This document shows positions 1 to 9,467 of a stretch of 64,000 bases of DNA, one piece after another (within the stretch, counting starts at the first letter, position 1; each line of letters starts with the position of its first letter). The notes under the pieces were generated by a model. That model was not told the origin of the DNA and did not search any database. It worked only from the letters and a program-made list of their open reading frames with translations. Position numbers and translations under genes: made by a program. This DNA is from Bacillus sp. cl95 (GTDB taxonomy: Bacteria > Bacillota > Bacilli > Bacillales > Cytobacillaceae): NCBI RefSeq assembly GCF_900115925.1, contig NZ_FOYF01000001.1:744001-808000 (forward strand), in the 5' to 3' direction.

Positions 1-31
1 CAGCAGCTAGCCATAACCAATTCTTCTTCAT
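1..31 (-). CDS. appA: Oligopeptide ABC transporter substrate-binding protein, N-terminal fragment (cut by window edge)
   Basis: On the minus strand an ATG at position 31 follows a G-rich ribosome binding site (GGGGGG, about 37-46). It opens a frame reading MKKNWLWLAA before the window ends. Lysines followed by hydrophobic residues suit a lipoprotein signal peptide. It lies 36 bp downstream of appF, where B. subtilis has appA. The identity is inferred from gene order and the start of the signal peptide; the binding domain is not visible. Confidence 0.55.
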   Translation of the reverse strand, partial: MKKNWLWLAA

Positions 32-67
32 TTTTTTCCCCCCGTTAATGTTATTTTTGTTGCCTTA

Positions 68-1078
68 TTAATAAAGGTGGCAAGCGACCCGATGACCGGG
101 CCTCACCTCCTTTAATACCGGTTTAGCTTGAGAGCACTCTGCCATCGCCATTGGACAACGTGGATGGAATGGGCAGCCACTTGGAGGATTCAAAGGACTC
201 GGCACATCACCTTTTAGGATAATTCGTTCCTTTTTCAACCGAGGATCCGGAGATGGGATTGCTGAAATTAGAGCCTGGGTATACGGATGTAAAGGCTCTG
301 CGTATAAGCTATCCTTTTCAGATACCTCCACCATATTTCCTAAATACATAACTCCAATTCGATCACTCATATGTTTTACGACGCTTAAGTCATGAGCGAT
401 GAATAAAAATGTCAGATCGAATTCCTTTTGCAAATCTTTAAGTAGATTCAATACTTGTGATTGAACAGACACATCCAAAGCAGAAACAGGTTCGTCCGCA
501 ATAATGAGTTTTGGCCTTAACGCAAGAGCCCTTGCGATTCCAATACGTTGTCTTTGTCCCCCAGAGAATTCATGTGCGTATTTGTAATAAGCATCAGGTG
601 GTAGTCCAACTTTTTCTAATAAGTCCATTACCTCTTTCTTAAGCTCTGGTTTACTCTTTTTGGTATAGTTATAGATTGGTTCTGCGATTATGTCTCCTAC
701 CATTTGCATCGGGTTTAGTGACGCATATGGATCTTGAAAAACCATTTGAAGATCCTTTCGGATATCCCTTAAAGACTTACCTCTTAAGTTTGTAATGTCT
801 TTACCTTCAAAAATGATTTTGCCGTCAGTTGGCTTCAATAAGCGAAGAATGGTTCTTCCTGCTGTCGATTTACCGCAACCAGATTCACCTACAAGTCCTA
901 GTGTTTCACCCTTCTTTATTTCAAAAGAGACATTGTCTACGGCTTTAACGTTACCAACTGTTCTTTTTAAGAATCCTCCCTTTACCGGGTAATAAGTTTT
1001 AAGGTTTTGAATTTCTAATAAATTCTCAGTTTGGGAGGAAAGCTGATTTCTTTCATTATCTAAAACTGTGTTGCTCAT
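68..1078 (-). CDS. appF: Oligopeptide ABC transporter ATP-binding protein AppF/OppF
   Basis: ATPase subunit of an oligopeptide importer; hydrolyses ATP at the inner face of the membrane to drive peptide uptake. Visible motifs: Walker A GESGCGKS at residues 64-71, ABC signature FSGGQ at 171-175, Walker B LIIADEP at 191-197, and the Opp/Dpp-type C-terminal extension with a cysteine cluster ([14 protein letters not shown]). ATG at 1078 is chosen; an in-frame GTG at 1084 overlaps the appD stop and is also possible, since the AAGGAG is rather far from one and close to the other. The overlap with appD implies coupled translation. AppF versus OppF rests on synteny with yjaZ and fabF. Confidence 0.93.
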   Translation of the reverse strand: MSNTVLDNERNQLSSQTENLLEIQNLKTYYPVKGGFLKRTVGNVKAVDNVSFEIKKGETLGLVGESGCGKSTAGRTILRLLKPTDGKIIFEGKDITNLRGKSLRDIRKDLQMVFQDPYASLNPMQMVGDIIAEPIYNYTKKSKPELKKEVMDLLEKVGLPPDAYYKYAHEFSGGQRQRIGIARALALRPKLIIADEPVSALDVSVQSQVLNLLKDLQKEFDLTFLFIAHDLSVVKHMSDRIGVMYLGNMVEVSEKDSLYAEPLHPYTQALISAIPSPDPRLKKERIILKGDVPSPLNPPSGCPFHPRCPMAMAECSQAKPVLKEVRPGHRVACHLY

Positions 1079-1080
1079 TA

Positions 1081-2103
1081 TCACCTAACTCCTTCCCTAG
1101 GCTTGCTTGTTTCATACAACAAACAGGCAACTTCATGACCTTGCTCAACATCAGAAAGTACTGGTGTAATGGAACGACATTCTGGCATTGCTTTAGGACA
1201 TCTGTCCATGAATCTGCAGCCTACTTCAGGCATTTTCGTTAGTGAAGGTACTATTCCTTTTATAGAACTAAGCCTTTCCACTTCTTCATCCATCTTTGGA
1301 ATTGCTCCAAGCAATAAAGTAGTATAAGGGTGCTTCGGATTATGGAAAAGCGTATCTACATCCGTTCTTTCAACGATTCTACCCGCATACATCACAATCA
1401 CTTCATCGCACATCTCGGCTACAACACCTAAATCATGAGTGATTAATATAACTGACATATCATTGACTTCTTGAATTTCCTTCAATAATTCAAGAATTTG
1501 TGCTTGTACCGTAACGTCTAGCGCTGTTGTGGGCTCGTCCGCTATTAAGAGTTTAGGCTGACAAGCAATCGCCATTGCTATCATTACCCTTTGTCGCATA
1601 CCGCCTGATAATTGATGCGGGTATTCATCCACCAATTTCTCAGGGCGCCCTATTCCAACACTCTTCAGAAGAGCGATACTCTTCATCCTTGCTTCTTTTT
1701 TTGATATTTTCATATGATTGAAGAGAACTTCTTCCAGTTGGAATCCGATTGTAAAAACTGGATTCAACGATGTCATCGGTTCTTGGAAAATCATAGAAAT
1801 ATCTTTACCACGTATCTTATTAACTTCATTTTCTGTTTTATTTTCAAGGTGAACCCCATCAAAAATAATTTCACCAGAACGGATTTTTCCTACACCCTTT
1901 GGAAGTAAGTTCATAATGGATAAACTCATGACTGACTTTCCACATCCCGATTCGCCTACCACTCCGACAATTTGGCGTGGTTTGACAGAAAACGACACTT
2001 TATCGACAGCATTATACTCTTTGCCTTCAATTTGAAAGGCTGTCTCTAAATTTTTCACCTCTAATAAAGGTGCTTCCTTATGTAATAGAGTATTTGCGTT
2101 CAT
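1081..2103 (-). CDS. appD: Oligopeptide ABC transporter ATP-binding protein AppD/OppD
   Basis: Second ATPase of the same importer, 340 residues, typical of OppD. Walker A GESGCGKS at 50-57, signature LSGGM at 165-169, Walker B LLIADEP at 185-191, and the C-terminal cysteine-containing oligopeptide-transporter domain (CRFMDRCPKAMPEC). The ATG follows AGAGGGTG. It is the first gene of an appD-appF-appA unit. The 163 bp between it and yjaZ hold the yjaZ terminator and AT-rich DNA suited to a promoter. The peptide class carried cannot be told from the ATPase. Confidence 0.93.
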   Translation of the reverse strand: MNANTLLHKEAPLLEVKNLETAFQIEGKEYNAVDKVSFSVKPRQIVGVVGESGCGKSVMSLSIMNLLPKGVGKIRSGEIIFDGVHLENKTENEVNKIRGKDISMIFQEPMTSLNPVFTIGFQLEEVLFNHMKISKKEARMKSIALLKSVGIGRPEKLVDEYPHQLSGGMRQRVMIAMAIACQPKLLIADEPTTALDVTVQAQILELLKEIQEVNDMSVILITHDLGVVAEMCDEVIVMYAGRIVERTDVDTLFHNPKHPYTTLLLGAIPKMDEEVERLSSIKGIVPSLTKMPEVGCRFMDRCPKAMPECRSITPVLSDVEQGHEVACLLYETSKPREGVR

Positions 2104-2228
2104 ATGACACCCTCTTACTTTTGAATTATTCTGTAAATTCTCATATTTAAATAAAATACTATTACGAAATTGTTACAATTGCAATACTTTTTTGTCAATT
2201 ATGAAAAATCTTTCTATTTTTGTAAGCT

Positions 2229-2256
2229 AAAAAGCCTGGTTTTCCAGGCTTTTTGA
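2229..2256 (-). terminator. Intrinsic terminator of yjaZ
   Basis: Perfect 9-bp stem AAGCCTGGA/TCCAGGCTT followed on the minus strand by a T-run, 11 bp past the yjaZ stop codon. It separates yjaZ from the app genes. Confidence 0.85.
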
Positions 2257-2266
2257 CTTACAAAAA

Positions 2267-3052
2267 TTATTGGAATTTTATTTCCTTTAATAGTTCTTCA
2301 GGTGAAATAGAGAAAGATGCTTTAGCAGAAAAATTTTTTTTATCATAAAACTCTTCCACTATATGGTAACCGATGCTATATCCAAGCATACTTGGATACC
2401 TCCCTACCCCATATAAAATATGGTCATGGATGCGCTCATTTTTCTTTCGACAAAGATTAGGGATCATGTATTGACCCCACCACTTTTCAATGTCAGTATG
2501 TGAATACTTTCGACACCAATCGGCAAGATATACTTTCCCACAGTGATGTTCTACTGCTTTTTCTGCTAATCCTTCCATCACAATTGAGTCTAATAAGGAA
2601 TACTCGGTTAGATTTTTATTAAGTTCATTTAACCGGCAAACGTGATGATATTCATGCACAAAAACGGCTTCTATTTCCTTTTCATCCTTTATATCGCCTA
2701 GAAAAAGAAACATTTTGTCTTGAAATGATACTCCACATTTATTTTGAGAGTTTCTAACAAATAATCGATTTCCTCCATCAAGCGGGAAGATATACACTGG
2801 TACATCTGGTCCATTCCAAATCTTTTTGTATTTTATATAAAGCGTTTCTACAGTTTCCCATACCTTGGATGCTTTCAACTGTTGATATATGGTTTTAGTG
2901 TTTCTCGAAGGAGTGTACATATGGAATTTTTTCATGTAGGTATAGATTTCTTTTTCATTTAGTTCTGGAAATAATGGTTTCAACTTCGTACAAACTTTTA
3001 GAGGATCGTAAAAGTTTTCTTTTAACCAATCATTCGTGTTTATAATCCCCAT
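2267..3052 (-). CDS. yjaZ: YjaZ-like DUF2268 putative zinc protease
   Basis: 261-residue protein of the DUF2268 (YjaZ) family, predicted Zn-dependent proteases. A metalloprotease helix HEYHH lies at residues 133-137, preceded by an acidic stretch, and a downstream glutamate (MEGLAEKAVEHH) could be the third metal ligand. No signal peptide, so probably cytoplasmic. The ATG at 3052 follows AAAGGTGG. It lies between fabF and appD as in B. subtilis but is separated from fabF by a mobile repeat. The substrate is unknown. Confidence 0.82.
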   Translation of the reverse strand: MGIINTNDWLKENFYDPLKVCTKLKPLFPELNEKEIYTYMKKFHMYTPSRNTKTIYQQLKASKVWETVETLYIKYKKIWNGPDVPVYIFPLDGGNRLFVRNSQNKCGVSFQDKMFLFLGDIKDEKEIEAVFVHEYHHVCRLNELNKNLTEYSLLDSIVMEGLAEKAVEHHCGKVYLADWCRKYSHTDIEKWWGQYMIPNLCRKKNERIHDHILYGVGRYPSMLGYSIGYHIVEEFYDKKNFSAKASFSISPEELLKEIKFQ

Positions 3053-3159
3053 CCTTGCACCACCTTTATAGGCTCATCCTTGAAGCTTAAACTCAAGCGC
3101 TACTCACATATATGTCACAACGTGGATGTTTGTGAATGTGAAATTTTTCCTAAAAAAAA

Positions 3160-3405
3160 AGCTCTGTTAAATGTGCCTGTTGATTTTCGCTCCAGGCACT
3201 TCGCTTTCCGCGGGCGGTCGGGGAGCCTCCTCGTCGCTGATGCTCCTGCGGGGTCTCCCCTGACACACTTCTTCCGCAGGACATTGAATGGCTTCCTTGA
3301 ATGAACCCACGCACGAAGGAAATGCGATAGCATTTTCGAGGAGTCTTCGTGCCATCCGCTCCAGTTAACATTGTTTATTAATCAACTTTAAACTTTAACA
3401 GAGCC
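3160..3405. mobile_element. MITE-like repeat R1 (GGCTCTGTTAAA ends)
   Basis: Non-coding element of 246 bp with inverted ends GCTCTGTTAAA and TTTAACAGAGCC. The core holds the family block (TTGATTTTCGCTCCAGGCACTTCGCTTTCC, shown here only as its landmark positions 3180-3210), a GC-rich hairpin near 3211-3290 and one copy of the GCACGAAGGAAATGCGATAGC module near 3313. It is flanked by A8 on both sides, compatible with an 8-bp target duplication but weak because homopolymeric. The right flank is the T-tract of the fabF terminator read on the minus strand. Short frames inside it are not genes. Confidence 0.85.
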
Positions 3406-3444
3406 AAAAAAAATAAAAAAAAACGGACGTATATACGCCCGTTT
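3406..3444 (-). terminator. Intrinsic terminator of fabF
   Basis: Stem AACGGACG/CGCCCGTT (3422-3444) with a long T-tract on the minus strand (A-rich on the plus strand at 3406-3420), just past the fabF stop. Element R1 is inserted in this T-tract. Confidence 0.8.
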
Positions 3445-3451
3445 AAGATGA

Positions 3452-4690
3452 TTACTCATATTTCTTAAATGCTATCGTAGCATTGTGTCCACCGAATCCA
3501 AGTGAGTTACTAATAGCAGCCTTAATTACTTTTGGACGTGCTTCATTTGGAACATAATCCAAATCACATTCTGGATCTGGATTTTGAAGATTGATTGTTG
3601 GAGGAAGGATATTTTCCTTCATTGCTAGAACAGTAAAAATCGCTTCAATTCCACCTGCTGCTCCAAGAAGATGCCCCGTCATGGATTTTGTCGAGCTGAC
3701 TGCTAATTTATAAGAGTGTTCACCAAAAACTTCTTTGATTGCAAGAGTTTCAAATTTGTCATTGTAATCAGTACTCGTTCCATGTGCATTAATATAATCA
3801 ATATCTTCCGGCTTTAATTGCCCATCTTCAATTGCCATTTTCATTGCACGGGCCCCGCCTTCTCCACCAGGAGCTGGAGAGGTAATATGATAGGCATCAC
3901 CAGTAGCTCCATAGCCAACAATCTCAGCATAAATCTTTGCACCACGAGCGAGAGCATGTTCTAATTCCTCAAGAACGACAACTCCGGCTCCTTCCCCCAT
4001 TACAAAACCGTCGCGATTCTTATCGAATGGGCGGCTAGCACTTGCTGGATCAGGATTTGTGGATAGTGCAGTGTTTGCACAGAATCCAGCTACAGACATT
4101 TTGGTAATCGGTGCTTCTGCGCCACCCGTAATCATTGCATCAGCATCTCCACGTTGAATGACTTTAAAGGCATCTCCAATTGAATTTGTCCCTGTAGCAC
4201 AAGCTGTTACAGTACATGAATTGAATCCTTTAGCTCCCAATGTGATCGATACTTGACCTGTCGCCATATCAGGAATCATCATTGGTACAAAGAAAGGACT
4301 GACTCGACGATATCCACGGTTCATGAACGTTTCATATTGTTGTTCAAAAGTTTCCATACCACCAATTCCAGAACCAATCCAAACGCCTACTCTTGGAGCA
4401 TTTTCTTCCGTGATGTTTAATTCAGCATCTTTGACTGCCATTAATGATGCAGCAACTGCGTATTGAGTAAACCGATCCATTTTACGCGCATCTCTTTTAT
4501 CGATGAAATTTTCCGGGTTAAAGTCTTTTAATTCTGCAGCAACCTTGGCAGGATATTCGTCAGCATTTACACGTGTCAACGGTCCTACTCCAGATTTGCC
4601 AGCAAGTATGTTTTTCCATGTAGTGTTTACGTCATTTCCTAGTGGAGTCACTGCTCCGACACCTGTTACAACAACCCTGCGTTTATTCAC
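3452..4690 (-). CDS. fabF: 3-oxoacyl-[ACP] synthase II (FabF)
   Basis: Elongating condensing enzyme of type II fatty acid synthesis: condenses acyl-enzyme with malonyl-ACP in the cytoplasm. The catalytic triad is visible as Cys164 (TACATG), His303 (NAHGTST) and His340 (TGHLLGAAG). The GTG start at 4690 is preferred: it follows AAGGAGAT, gives the canonical N-terminus [10 protein letters not shown] and a 412-residue protein of normal length. The longer open frame to 4840 would overlap fabH. It follows fabH by 94 bp and should share its FapR-controlled promoter. Confidence 0.97.
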   Translation of the reverse strand: MNKRRVVVTGVGAVTPLGNDVNTTWKNILAGKSGVGPLTRVNADEYPAKVAAELKDFNPENFIDKRDARKMDRFTQYAVAASLMAVKDAELNITEENAPRVGVWIGSGIGGMETFEQQYETFMNRGYRRVSPFFVPMMIPDMATGQVSITLGAKGFNSCTVTACATGTNSIGDAFKVIQRGDADAMITGGAEAPITKMSVAGFCANTALSTNPDPASASRPFDKNRDGFVMGEGAGVVVLEELEHALARGAKIYAEIVGYGATGDAYHITSPAPGGEGGARAMKMAIEDGQLKPEDIDYINAHGTSTDYNDKFETLAIKEVFGEHSYKLAVSSTKSMTGHLLGAAGGIEAIFTVLAMKENILPPTINLQNPDPECDLDYVPNEARPKVIKAAISNSLGFGGHNATIAFKKYE

Positions 4691-4784
4691 TCTAGATCCA
4701 TCTCCTTTTTCAGTACGATTAACAAAGTACAAGCCTTCCATTCCATACAATATGGGCTTAAATGAATTAAAATCAATTATAACT

Positions 4785-5717
4785 TTATTTACCCCAACGA
4801 AGCGCGATTGCTCCCCAAGTGAGACCACCACCAAATCCAACCATTACAATCACATCGTCATCTTGGATTTTCCCTGCTTCCAATTCCTCAACAAGAGAGA
4901 TAGGTATGGACGCTGCGGAGGTATTACCATATTTGTTTACTGTCTTAGACATTTTTTCTACTGGAAGTCCAAGTCGTTCTCTTGATGCTTCCATGATTCT
5001 GATGTTGGCTTGATGGGGAACAAGGAAGTCTACATCCTCTTTTGACAATCCAGCCTTTTCTAATACATGGACACTGCTTTCACCCATTTGGCGGACAGCA
5101 AATTTGAAAACTTCTCTGCCATTCATGATGATGTTTTCATCCTGATAAAGGTGTTTAGCTCCAGTACCATCTGCACCTAATTCAAAAGCTAGGATACCTC
5201 TGTTTTCAGAAACAGGTCCTAGTATAACGGCACCAGCACCATCACCGAATAACACGGCAGTATTTCGATCTGTCCAATCAGTAATCTTGGAAAGTTTTTC
5301 AACACCAACGATGAGGATATGCTTATAAGCACCTGTCTCAATAAACTGTTTGGCTGTTATCATTCCGTACATAAATCCCGCACAGGCAGCACTAATATCC
5401 ATGGCGGCAGCTCGTTTCGCTCCCAGTCTGTCTTGGAGCATGCATGCAACTGAAGGAAATGGTCGATCAGGCGTAACAGTCGCTACCAAGATCAAATCGA
5501 TTTCTTCAGGAGCAATGCCTGCATTTTCAATCGCCTTTTTCGCAGCTTCAAAACCCATATCAGAAGTATCGATGTTGTCTTCTGCCAACCTACGTTCTTC
5601 TATACCTGTCCTTGTACGAATCCATTCATCCGAAGTGTCAACGATTTTTTCCAAATCCGCATTGGTAACAACTTTTTCGGGTAAATATCTGCCTATACCT
5701 AATATTCCAGCATTCAT
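4785..5717 (-). CDS. fabH: 3-oxoacyl-[ACP] synthase III (FabH)
   Basis: Initiating condensing enzyme: joins an acyl-CoA primer (branched short-chain CoA in Bacillus) to malonyl-ACP. 310 residues. Catalytic Cys112 (ACAGF), His235 (PHQANIR) and Asn265 (GNTSAAS) are all present. The ATG follows GGGGGA. Synteny with yjaZ, fabF and med matches the fabHA locus of B. subtilis. A FapR-like operator lies about 60 bp upstream, so the fabH-fabF unit should respond to malonyl-CoA. Confidence 0.97.
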   Translation of the reverse strand: MNAGILGIGRYLPEKVVTNADLEKIVDTSDEWIRTRTGIEERRLAEDNIDTSDMGFEAAKKAIENAGIAPEEIDLILVATVTPDRPFPSVACMLQDRLGAKRAAAMDISAACAGFMYGMITAKQFIETGAYKHILIVGVEKLSKITDWTDRNTAVLFGDGAGAVILGPVSENRGILAFELGADGTGAKHLYQDENIIMNGREVFKFAVRQMGESSVHVLEKAGLSKEDVDFLVPHQANIRIMEASRERLGLPVEKMSKTVNKYGNTSAASIPISLVEELEAGKIQDDDVIVMVGFGGGLTWGAIALRWGK

Positions 5718-5776
5718 ACAGTCAATCCCCCTGTACTTATCTTTATAATTTTTATTTCACATTATATTATCAATTA

Positions 5777-5793
5777 TTATGACTTGGTACTAA
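5777..5793 (-). promoter_or_regulatory. FapR operator upstream of fabH-fabF
   Basis: TTATGACTTGGTACTAA matches the 17-bp FapR palindrome (TTAGTACCTRRTACTAA) at about 14 of 17 positions; the right half is exact. On the minus strand it falls between a possible -35 (TTGCTA) and an AT-rich -10 area, where a repressor would block transcription. FapR control of fabHA-fabF is established in B. subtilis. Confidence 0.75.
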
Positions 5794-5915
5794 TTTTAGC
5801 AAAATATTGGTCTTTAAAGCAACTGTTAAATATGTTTTTTCAATGTGCTATTGTCCTAACGAAATAAAAATGTTCAACATAGTCTGTAGTAAAGCCTTGT
5901 TAAGGAGGTATAACG

Positions 5916-6167
5916 TTGCGGGAAAATCGAGAAAAAATGAAGGAAGATCCATTTGCTCATTTTCTATTTGGCTCAAAAAATAGAAGTGAAGCAGAAAGTG
6001 AAGAAGAAATATATGAGGTGCCTGAAGAATCTTTGGAGACCACATCACATCTAGATTTGGATGAAATAATCATTCACGTTGACACACTGCTTGAGTCTGC
6101 TCATAAGCTAAAGCCACTATTTTCGACAATCCAGCCATTCATCGAAAAGTTTATGAATAAAAAATAA
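5916..6167 (+). CDS. Small acidic protein of unknown function (yjzB position)
   Basis: 83-residue product starting at a TTG behind a strong AAGGAGGT. The N-terminal half is charged and probably disordered (acidic run about residues 25-42); the C-terminal half (about 46-82) looks helical and ends in basic residues. No signal peptide. It is divergent from fabH and convergent with med, which is where B. subtilis has yjzB, but I do not recognise the family. It does not resemble ComZ, which is expected beside med. Confidence 0.7.
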   Translation: MRENREKMKEDPFAHFLFGSKNRSEAESEEEIYEVPEESLETTSHLDLDEIIIHVDTLLESAHKLKPLFSTIQPFIEKFMNKK

Positions 6168-6193
6168 ACCGCATTATTGAATGCGGTTTATTT
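6162..6193. terminator. Bidirectional terminator between the 83-aa gene and med
   Basis: Perfect stem AAATAAACCGCATT/AATGCGGTTTATTT with an A-run before it and T-rich DNA after it. It overlaps the stop codons of both convergent genes. Confidence 0.85.
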
Positions 6194-7144
6194 CTTTTCA
6201 GGCAGTTTTCCTGTTTCTATGTATGTTTGAATCAACCCATTAATCTCTTTCTGGAATTCCTTATTCACTATGGGACTAAATTTACCGAGAGAGATAACAT
6301 TATCTTCAAAATCAAATGATAGATTTCCTGATTCCAAGGTTCCATTATTAAACTTTTCAGCAACTATTTCGTACAATGCATCAACATGTTGGACCGTACT
6401 TGTCAATACAGCCTCTTCACCTAAATCGGATTGATCGGAGACATATCCAATTACAAATAATCCCCGCTCTTTCATACTTTCAATGATTGGAACGTTGAAT
6501 CCGTCTCCTGCGGGATATACAACGTCAACATCATTTTTGATCAATTCCTTTAGCATATGCATGGCTTTTTCCTTATCATCCCATGATCCCACATACTTAA
6601 TCGAAACCTCAGACATTCCATTTTGAAATTTCGCCCCATCTTGGAAACCACGAACTTCAGGTTGCCAATCATAGGCAGCAATGACACCAAGTTGATTCGT
6701 TTTTGTTGAATGTGCAGCCACCATTCCCCCAAAAAACCCCATCGCATAAGCATCAAAATTCAGACTCGTTGTTTGCGGACTGTTTGCCTCACTATTGAAG
6801 CTAACAAAATGGATGTCGGGATATGATTTAGAGATTTCGTCAAAGAAACCACCAAATTCATTACCGTGTCCAAAAATGAGATTGACTCCTTTTTGATCTA
6901 GTTCTTTGACTGCCCTCTCAACAACAGCTTTTGAATTCATACCTTCTTTATAATATACTTCAACATCGAATTTTGATTGTACCTTCAATAATCCTTTATA
7001 ACCTTTTGTACCCCACACCTGATCATTAATTGTTTCAGGAACAAGAAGCCCCGCTTTTTTTAGTTGACCAGTATTCATAGAGTTTTCGCATCCTGGTAGC
7101 AGTAAAAGGCATAACAAAAATGTAATTATTCTCTTAAACATCAT
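6188..7144 (-). CDS. med: Med-like BMP-family lipoprotein
   Basis: BMP/PnrA-type periplasmic-binding-fold protein with a lipoprotein signal (hydrophobic stretch then LPGC, cysteine near residue 19), so it should be anchored outside the membrane. In B. subtilis Med positively regulates comK. The ATG at 7144 is chosen because AAAGGAG lies 6 bp upstream; the upstream TTG at 7150 overlaps that spacing. Neighbours yjaV and yjaU match B. subtilis, but comZ, normally its operon partner, is absent. The function could also be nucleoside or ligand binding, as in other BMP proteins. Confidence 0.8.
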   Translation of the reverse strand: MMFKRIITFLLCLLLLPGCENSMNTGQLKKAGLLVPETINDQVWGTKGYKGLLKVQSKFDVEVYYKEGMNSKAVVERAVKELDQKGVNLIFGHGNEFGGFFDEISKSYPDIHFVSFNSEANSPQTTSLNFDAYAMGFFGGMVAAHSTKTNQLGVIAAYDWQPEVRGFQDGAKFQNGMSEVSIKYVGSWDDKEKAMHMLKELIKNDVDVVYPAGDGFNVPIIESMKERGLFVIGYVSDQSDLGEEAVLTSTVQHVDALYEIVAEKFNNGTLESGNLSFDFEDNVISLGKFSPIVNKEFQKEINGLIQTYIETGKLPEKK

Positions 7145-7306
7145 TGGCAACTCCTTTAGACAGCAACCCTTATGCCCAAAAAATATACAGCTTTAGAAGC
7201 TGTACAATTTCTTTAGCATTGGACTTTTTGTATTGGCACTTTATGGGTGCATTTCCTCTTATTCTACTCCCTAAGACCTAAATTGAAAAGAGCATTTTCA
7301 TTTGCT

Positions 7307-8152
7307 TCAGTCTTTACCCAATAAAAGTCTACTTGTGTGCATTTTTTGTTTATCCAGGGCATTTTCTAAGGATATCGAAGACTTTACAGTTACGATTTGA
7401 ACGTCTTCTTCCACAAGCATATGCTCAATGTCTGGAAACCTTGATTGGAAATTTCCGGAATAACCACCTAATAGTTCAGCACACTTTTCCCAATGGTTCG
7501 GCACATCACTCTTCAAAAGGTATTTCCCATTATCTTCTGCGACTATTTTATTCATTAATTCCCGGATTGCATCCTCAATGTAAATCGCATCGGCGGTCCA
7601 ATCCTTGAACTCACTCAAATTTCTTTTACCTTTTCCCTCACTCACAAGCAAAGTTTGAAATACAAAAGGAAGAGGCTGCCACGGGCCATATAGCGTGGGT
7701 AAATAATATTGTTGCATAATGTTGACCTTGGATGATTCCAACCGTGTCAATAGCTCCTGTAAAACGCTAATGGCTAAATTGACTTTCTCTTCCTTTAATT
7801 TCATTTGCATAGGCAATAGTACAACGAGTTGCTTTGAACGATTGCTTACATTGATGATAAACTCAAATAAGTTTCTATCTTTTAATTCCTCATGACCTGA
7901 TATGAAAAAATCGTATAAAGATAGAATAATAATATCCGAATCAATAATTGATGGGTTTTCTAATAGTTTTTCCCTCGTTATTTCAATATAATTCGCATTT
8001 CTTCCTATCTCCATCAATTTTTCTTCTTCAAATGAATCATAACTTAGATCGGAAACGTTAAAACCATAGGTTTCAATTCCTTTTTCTAGGAATTGAGAGC
8101 ATAAATAAAAATTTGTATAACCAAAAGGCGATAATATTACAACCTTGTCCAT
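7307..8152 (-). CDS. yjaV: YjaV-like protein, NAD-dependent epimerase-like fold
   Basis: 281 residues. The N-terminus (MDKVVILSPFGYTNFYL) resembles a degenerate dinucleotide-binding strand-loop of SDR/epimerase proteins, but the standard GxxGxxG is not kept and no YxxxK catalytic pair is clear. Placed as yjaV by position between yjaU and med. Two ATGs (8155, 8152) follow GGGGAGG; the second has the better spacing. Catalytic activity is not supported. Confidence 0.65.
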   Translation of the reverse strand: MDKVVILSPFGYTNFYLCSQFLEKGIETYGFNVSDLSYDSFEEEKLMEIGRNANYIEITREKLLENPSIIDSDIIILSLYDFFISGHEELKDRNLFEFIINVSNRSKQLVVLLPMQMKLKEEKVNLAISVLQELLTRLESSKVNIMQQYYLPTLYGPWQPLPFVFQTLLVSEGKGKRNLSEFKDWTADAIYIEDAIRELMNKIVAEDNGKYLLKSDVPNHWEKCAELLGGYSGNFQSRFPDIEHMLVEEDVQIVTVKSSISLENALDKQKMHTSRLLLGKD

Positions 8153-8232
8153 CATAAAAGCCTCCCCTAAAAACTACTCAATGTATCGTATGCTCTATAT
8201 GGGCTGATTATTTCTTAAAGGGAAGACTGTCT

Positions 8233-8970
8233 TTACAATTGATTCTCATGGCTTTTATAAAATTTGATGATTTGTTGACCTAACTGAAGTTTCTTTTCTG
8301 GTAGCATATAACTGGATTGAATGACAGTCTTACTGTTTTTCTGACTGTCAATTAACTTCTGTGTCCACTTGGATTGATTAAAAGCCCTTCCTCCCGCAAG
8401 TATGTGATAAATGGAAATCGGAACTCCATAATCCAAAGTCACTTCACTTCCTCTAGCAAGAATTTGTGTTTCAATCACTTTACTATCTTCGTGATACGCT
8501 GCCGAAAGTTCTTTCATTAATTTCTTATAAAAAAATTTGTGCTCACGTTCTTGTTCAAGATGATGTGTTAGAGATAAGATTGGATTTATTAAAGCAACCG
8601 ACCGGATTTTATCGTTCATTTCCTGCAAAAGCCTTAATGCAACTAGAGCTCCCATTCCTTCAGCTAGAACATGGATTTTATTGTTTAAGATTTCACTTTT
8701 TAAAATATGTTGATACAAGCGTTTACTTAGCTCAACCGCTTGATCACTCCCCCAATTCCTTCCGTATAAATTGGAAGAAAAAATTGTGTAACCTGCATCT
8801 CTCAACTTTTGAGTGATAGCCTGTTTTCCTTCGTTCTGCATCCAGAAACTTTTGCATTCATCTACGAAATGTCTCTCGTCGCCAATGATTAAGACACCAA
8901 ATCCCGTCGGTTTCTCTGGGTATTGGACGATGTTCCATTCACTATCCAGTTGAAAACTCCGGTTTTCCAT
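8233..8970 (-). CDS. yjaU: YjaU-like alpha/beta-hydrolase-fold protein
   Basis: 245 residues with an alpha/beta-hydrolase-like layout. The expected nucleophile elbow reads AEGMGA, so glycine-flanked but with no serine: GxSxG has become AEGMG. This suggests a non-catalytic relative or an unusual nucleophile. The ATG follows AAGGGGTC. It sits 80 bp upstream of yjaV in the same direction, as in B. subtilis. Confidence 0.65.
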   Translation of the reverse strand: MENRSFQLDSEWNIVQYPEKPTGFGVLIIGDERHFVDECKSFWMQNEGKQAITQKLRDAGYTIFSSNLYGRNWGSDQAVELSKRLYQHILKSEILNNKIHVLAEGMGALVALRLLQEMNDKIRSVALINPILSLTHHLEQEREHKFFYKKLMKELSAAYHEDSKVIETQILARGSEVTLDYGVPISIYHILAGGRAFNQSKWTQKLIDSQKNSKTVIQSSYMLPEKKLQLGQQIIKFYKSHENQL

Positions 8971-9199
8971 AGATAAGACCCCTTTTGCATAATTTCTACA
9001 GAATATTTTATGTAAATTAAAATGTTTTGAGAGGGAGTTTGCCTATACAACAAAAATATCCACTTAAATTCATATACGAACACCGTTAATTATTTAAAAA
9101 TAAATTTTCCTTCAGTTCGGACTTGTCAGTTTTTCTTTATTAATTTTAAAGCTTATGTTAAGATGAAAAAAGATTTCTAAATAGTTAGAGGTGAAAATC

Positions 9200-9382
9200 G
9201 TGCGTTATTTTTGGACTTTTTTCTGGGCATTTCTTCTTGTACAAATGTTGACTTATGTAGCTAGTTCAATGGTCGGTGTTGCATTCGATTTTAAACTTGG
9301 ATCTATTCTTGCTGTTGGAGCAACAATCTTAATCTTAGTTGTTCCTGCTATTCTGCCTAATGATCCTATTGAAAAACACTAA
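9200..9382 (+). CDS. yjzD: YjzD, DUF2929 small membrane protein
   Basis: 60-residue protein with two predicted membrane segments (about 4-24 and 32-51) and the conserved opening MRYFWTF and LVQMLTYV typical of DUF2929/YjzD. The GTG at 9200 is preferred, 6 bp past AGAGGTG; an in-frame GTG at 9191 is part of that binding site. Its position beside yjaU agrees with B. subtilis. Function unknown. Confidence 0.8.
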   Translation: MRYFWTFFWAFLLVQMLTYVASSMVGVAFDFKLGSILAVGATILILVVPAILPNDPIEKH

Positions 9383-9396
9383 GAATCAACCTACTT

Positions 9397-9437
9397 AAAA
9401 GGTCATCCTGCATCATCGCAGGATGACCTTTTTTATT
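9397..9437. terminator. Bidirectional terminator yjzD/clpB
   Basis: Perfect 14-bp stem AAAAGGTCATCCTG/CAGGATGACCTTTT with a T-run on the plus strand and A-run before it. It lies between convergent yjzD and clpB. Confidence 0.9.
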
Positions 9438-9467
9438 TTTTGTGAGAATGGTGATTAACAACTTTTC

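Noticed and set aside
3080-3371. Overlapping 60-74 codon frames on both strands
   Set aside because: They lie in repeat R1 and recur only as parts of the repeat; no ribosome binding site or conserved protein features.
4503-4985. 160-codon plus-strand frame
   Set aside because: Antisense to fabF and fabH, whose catalytic residues are all intact; no binding site.
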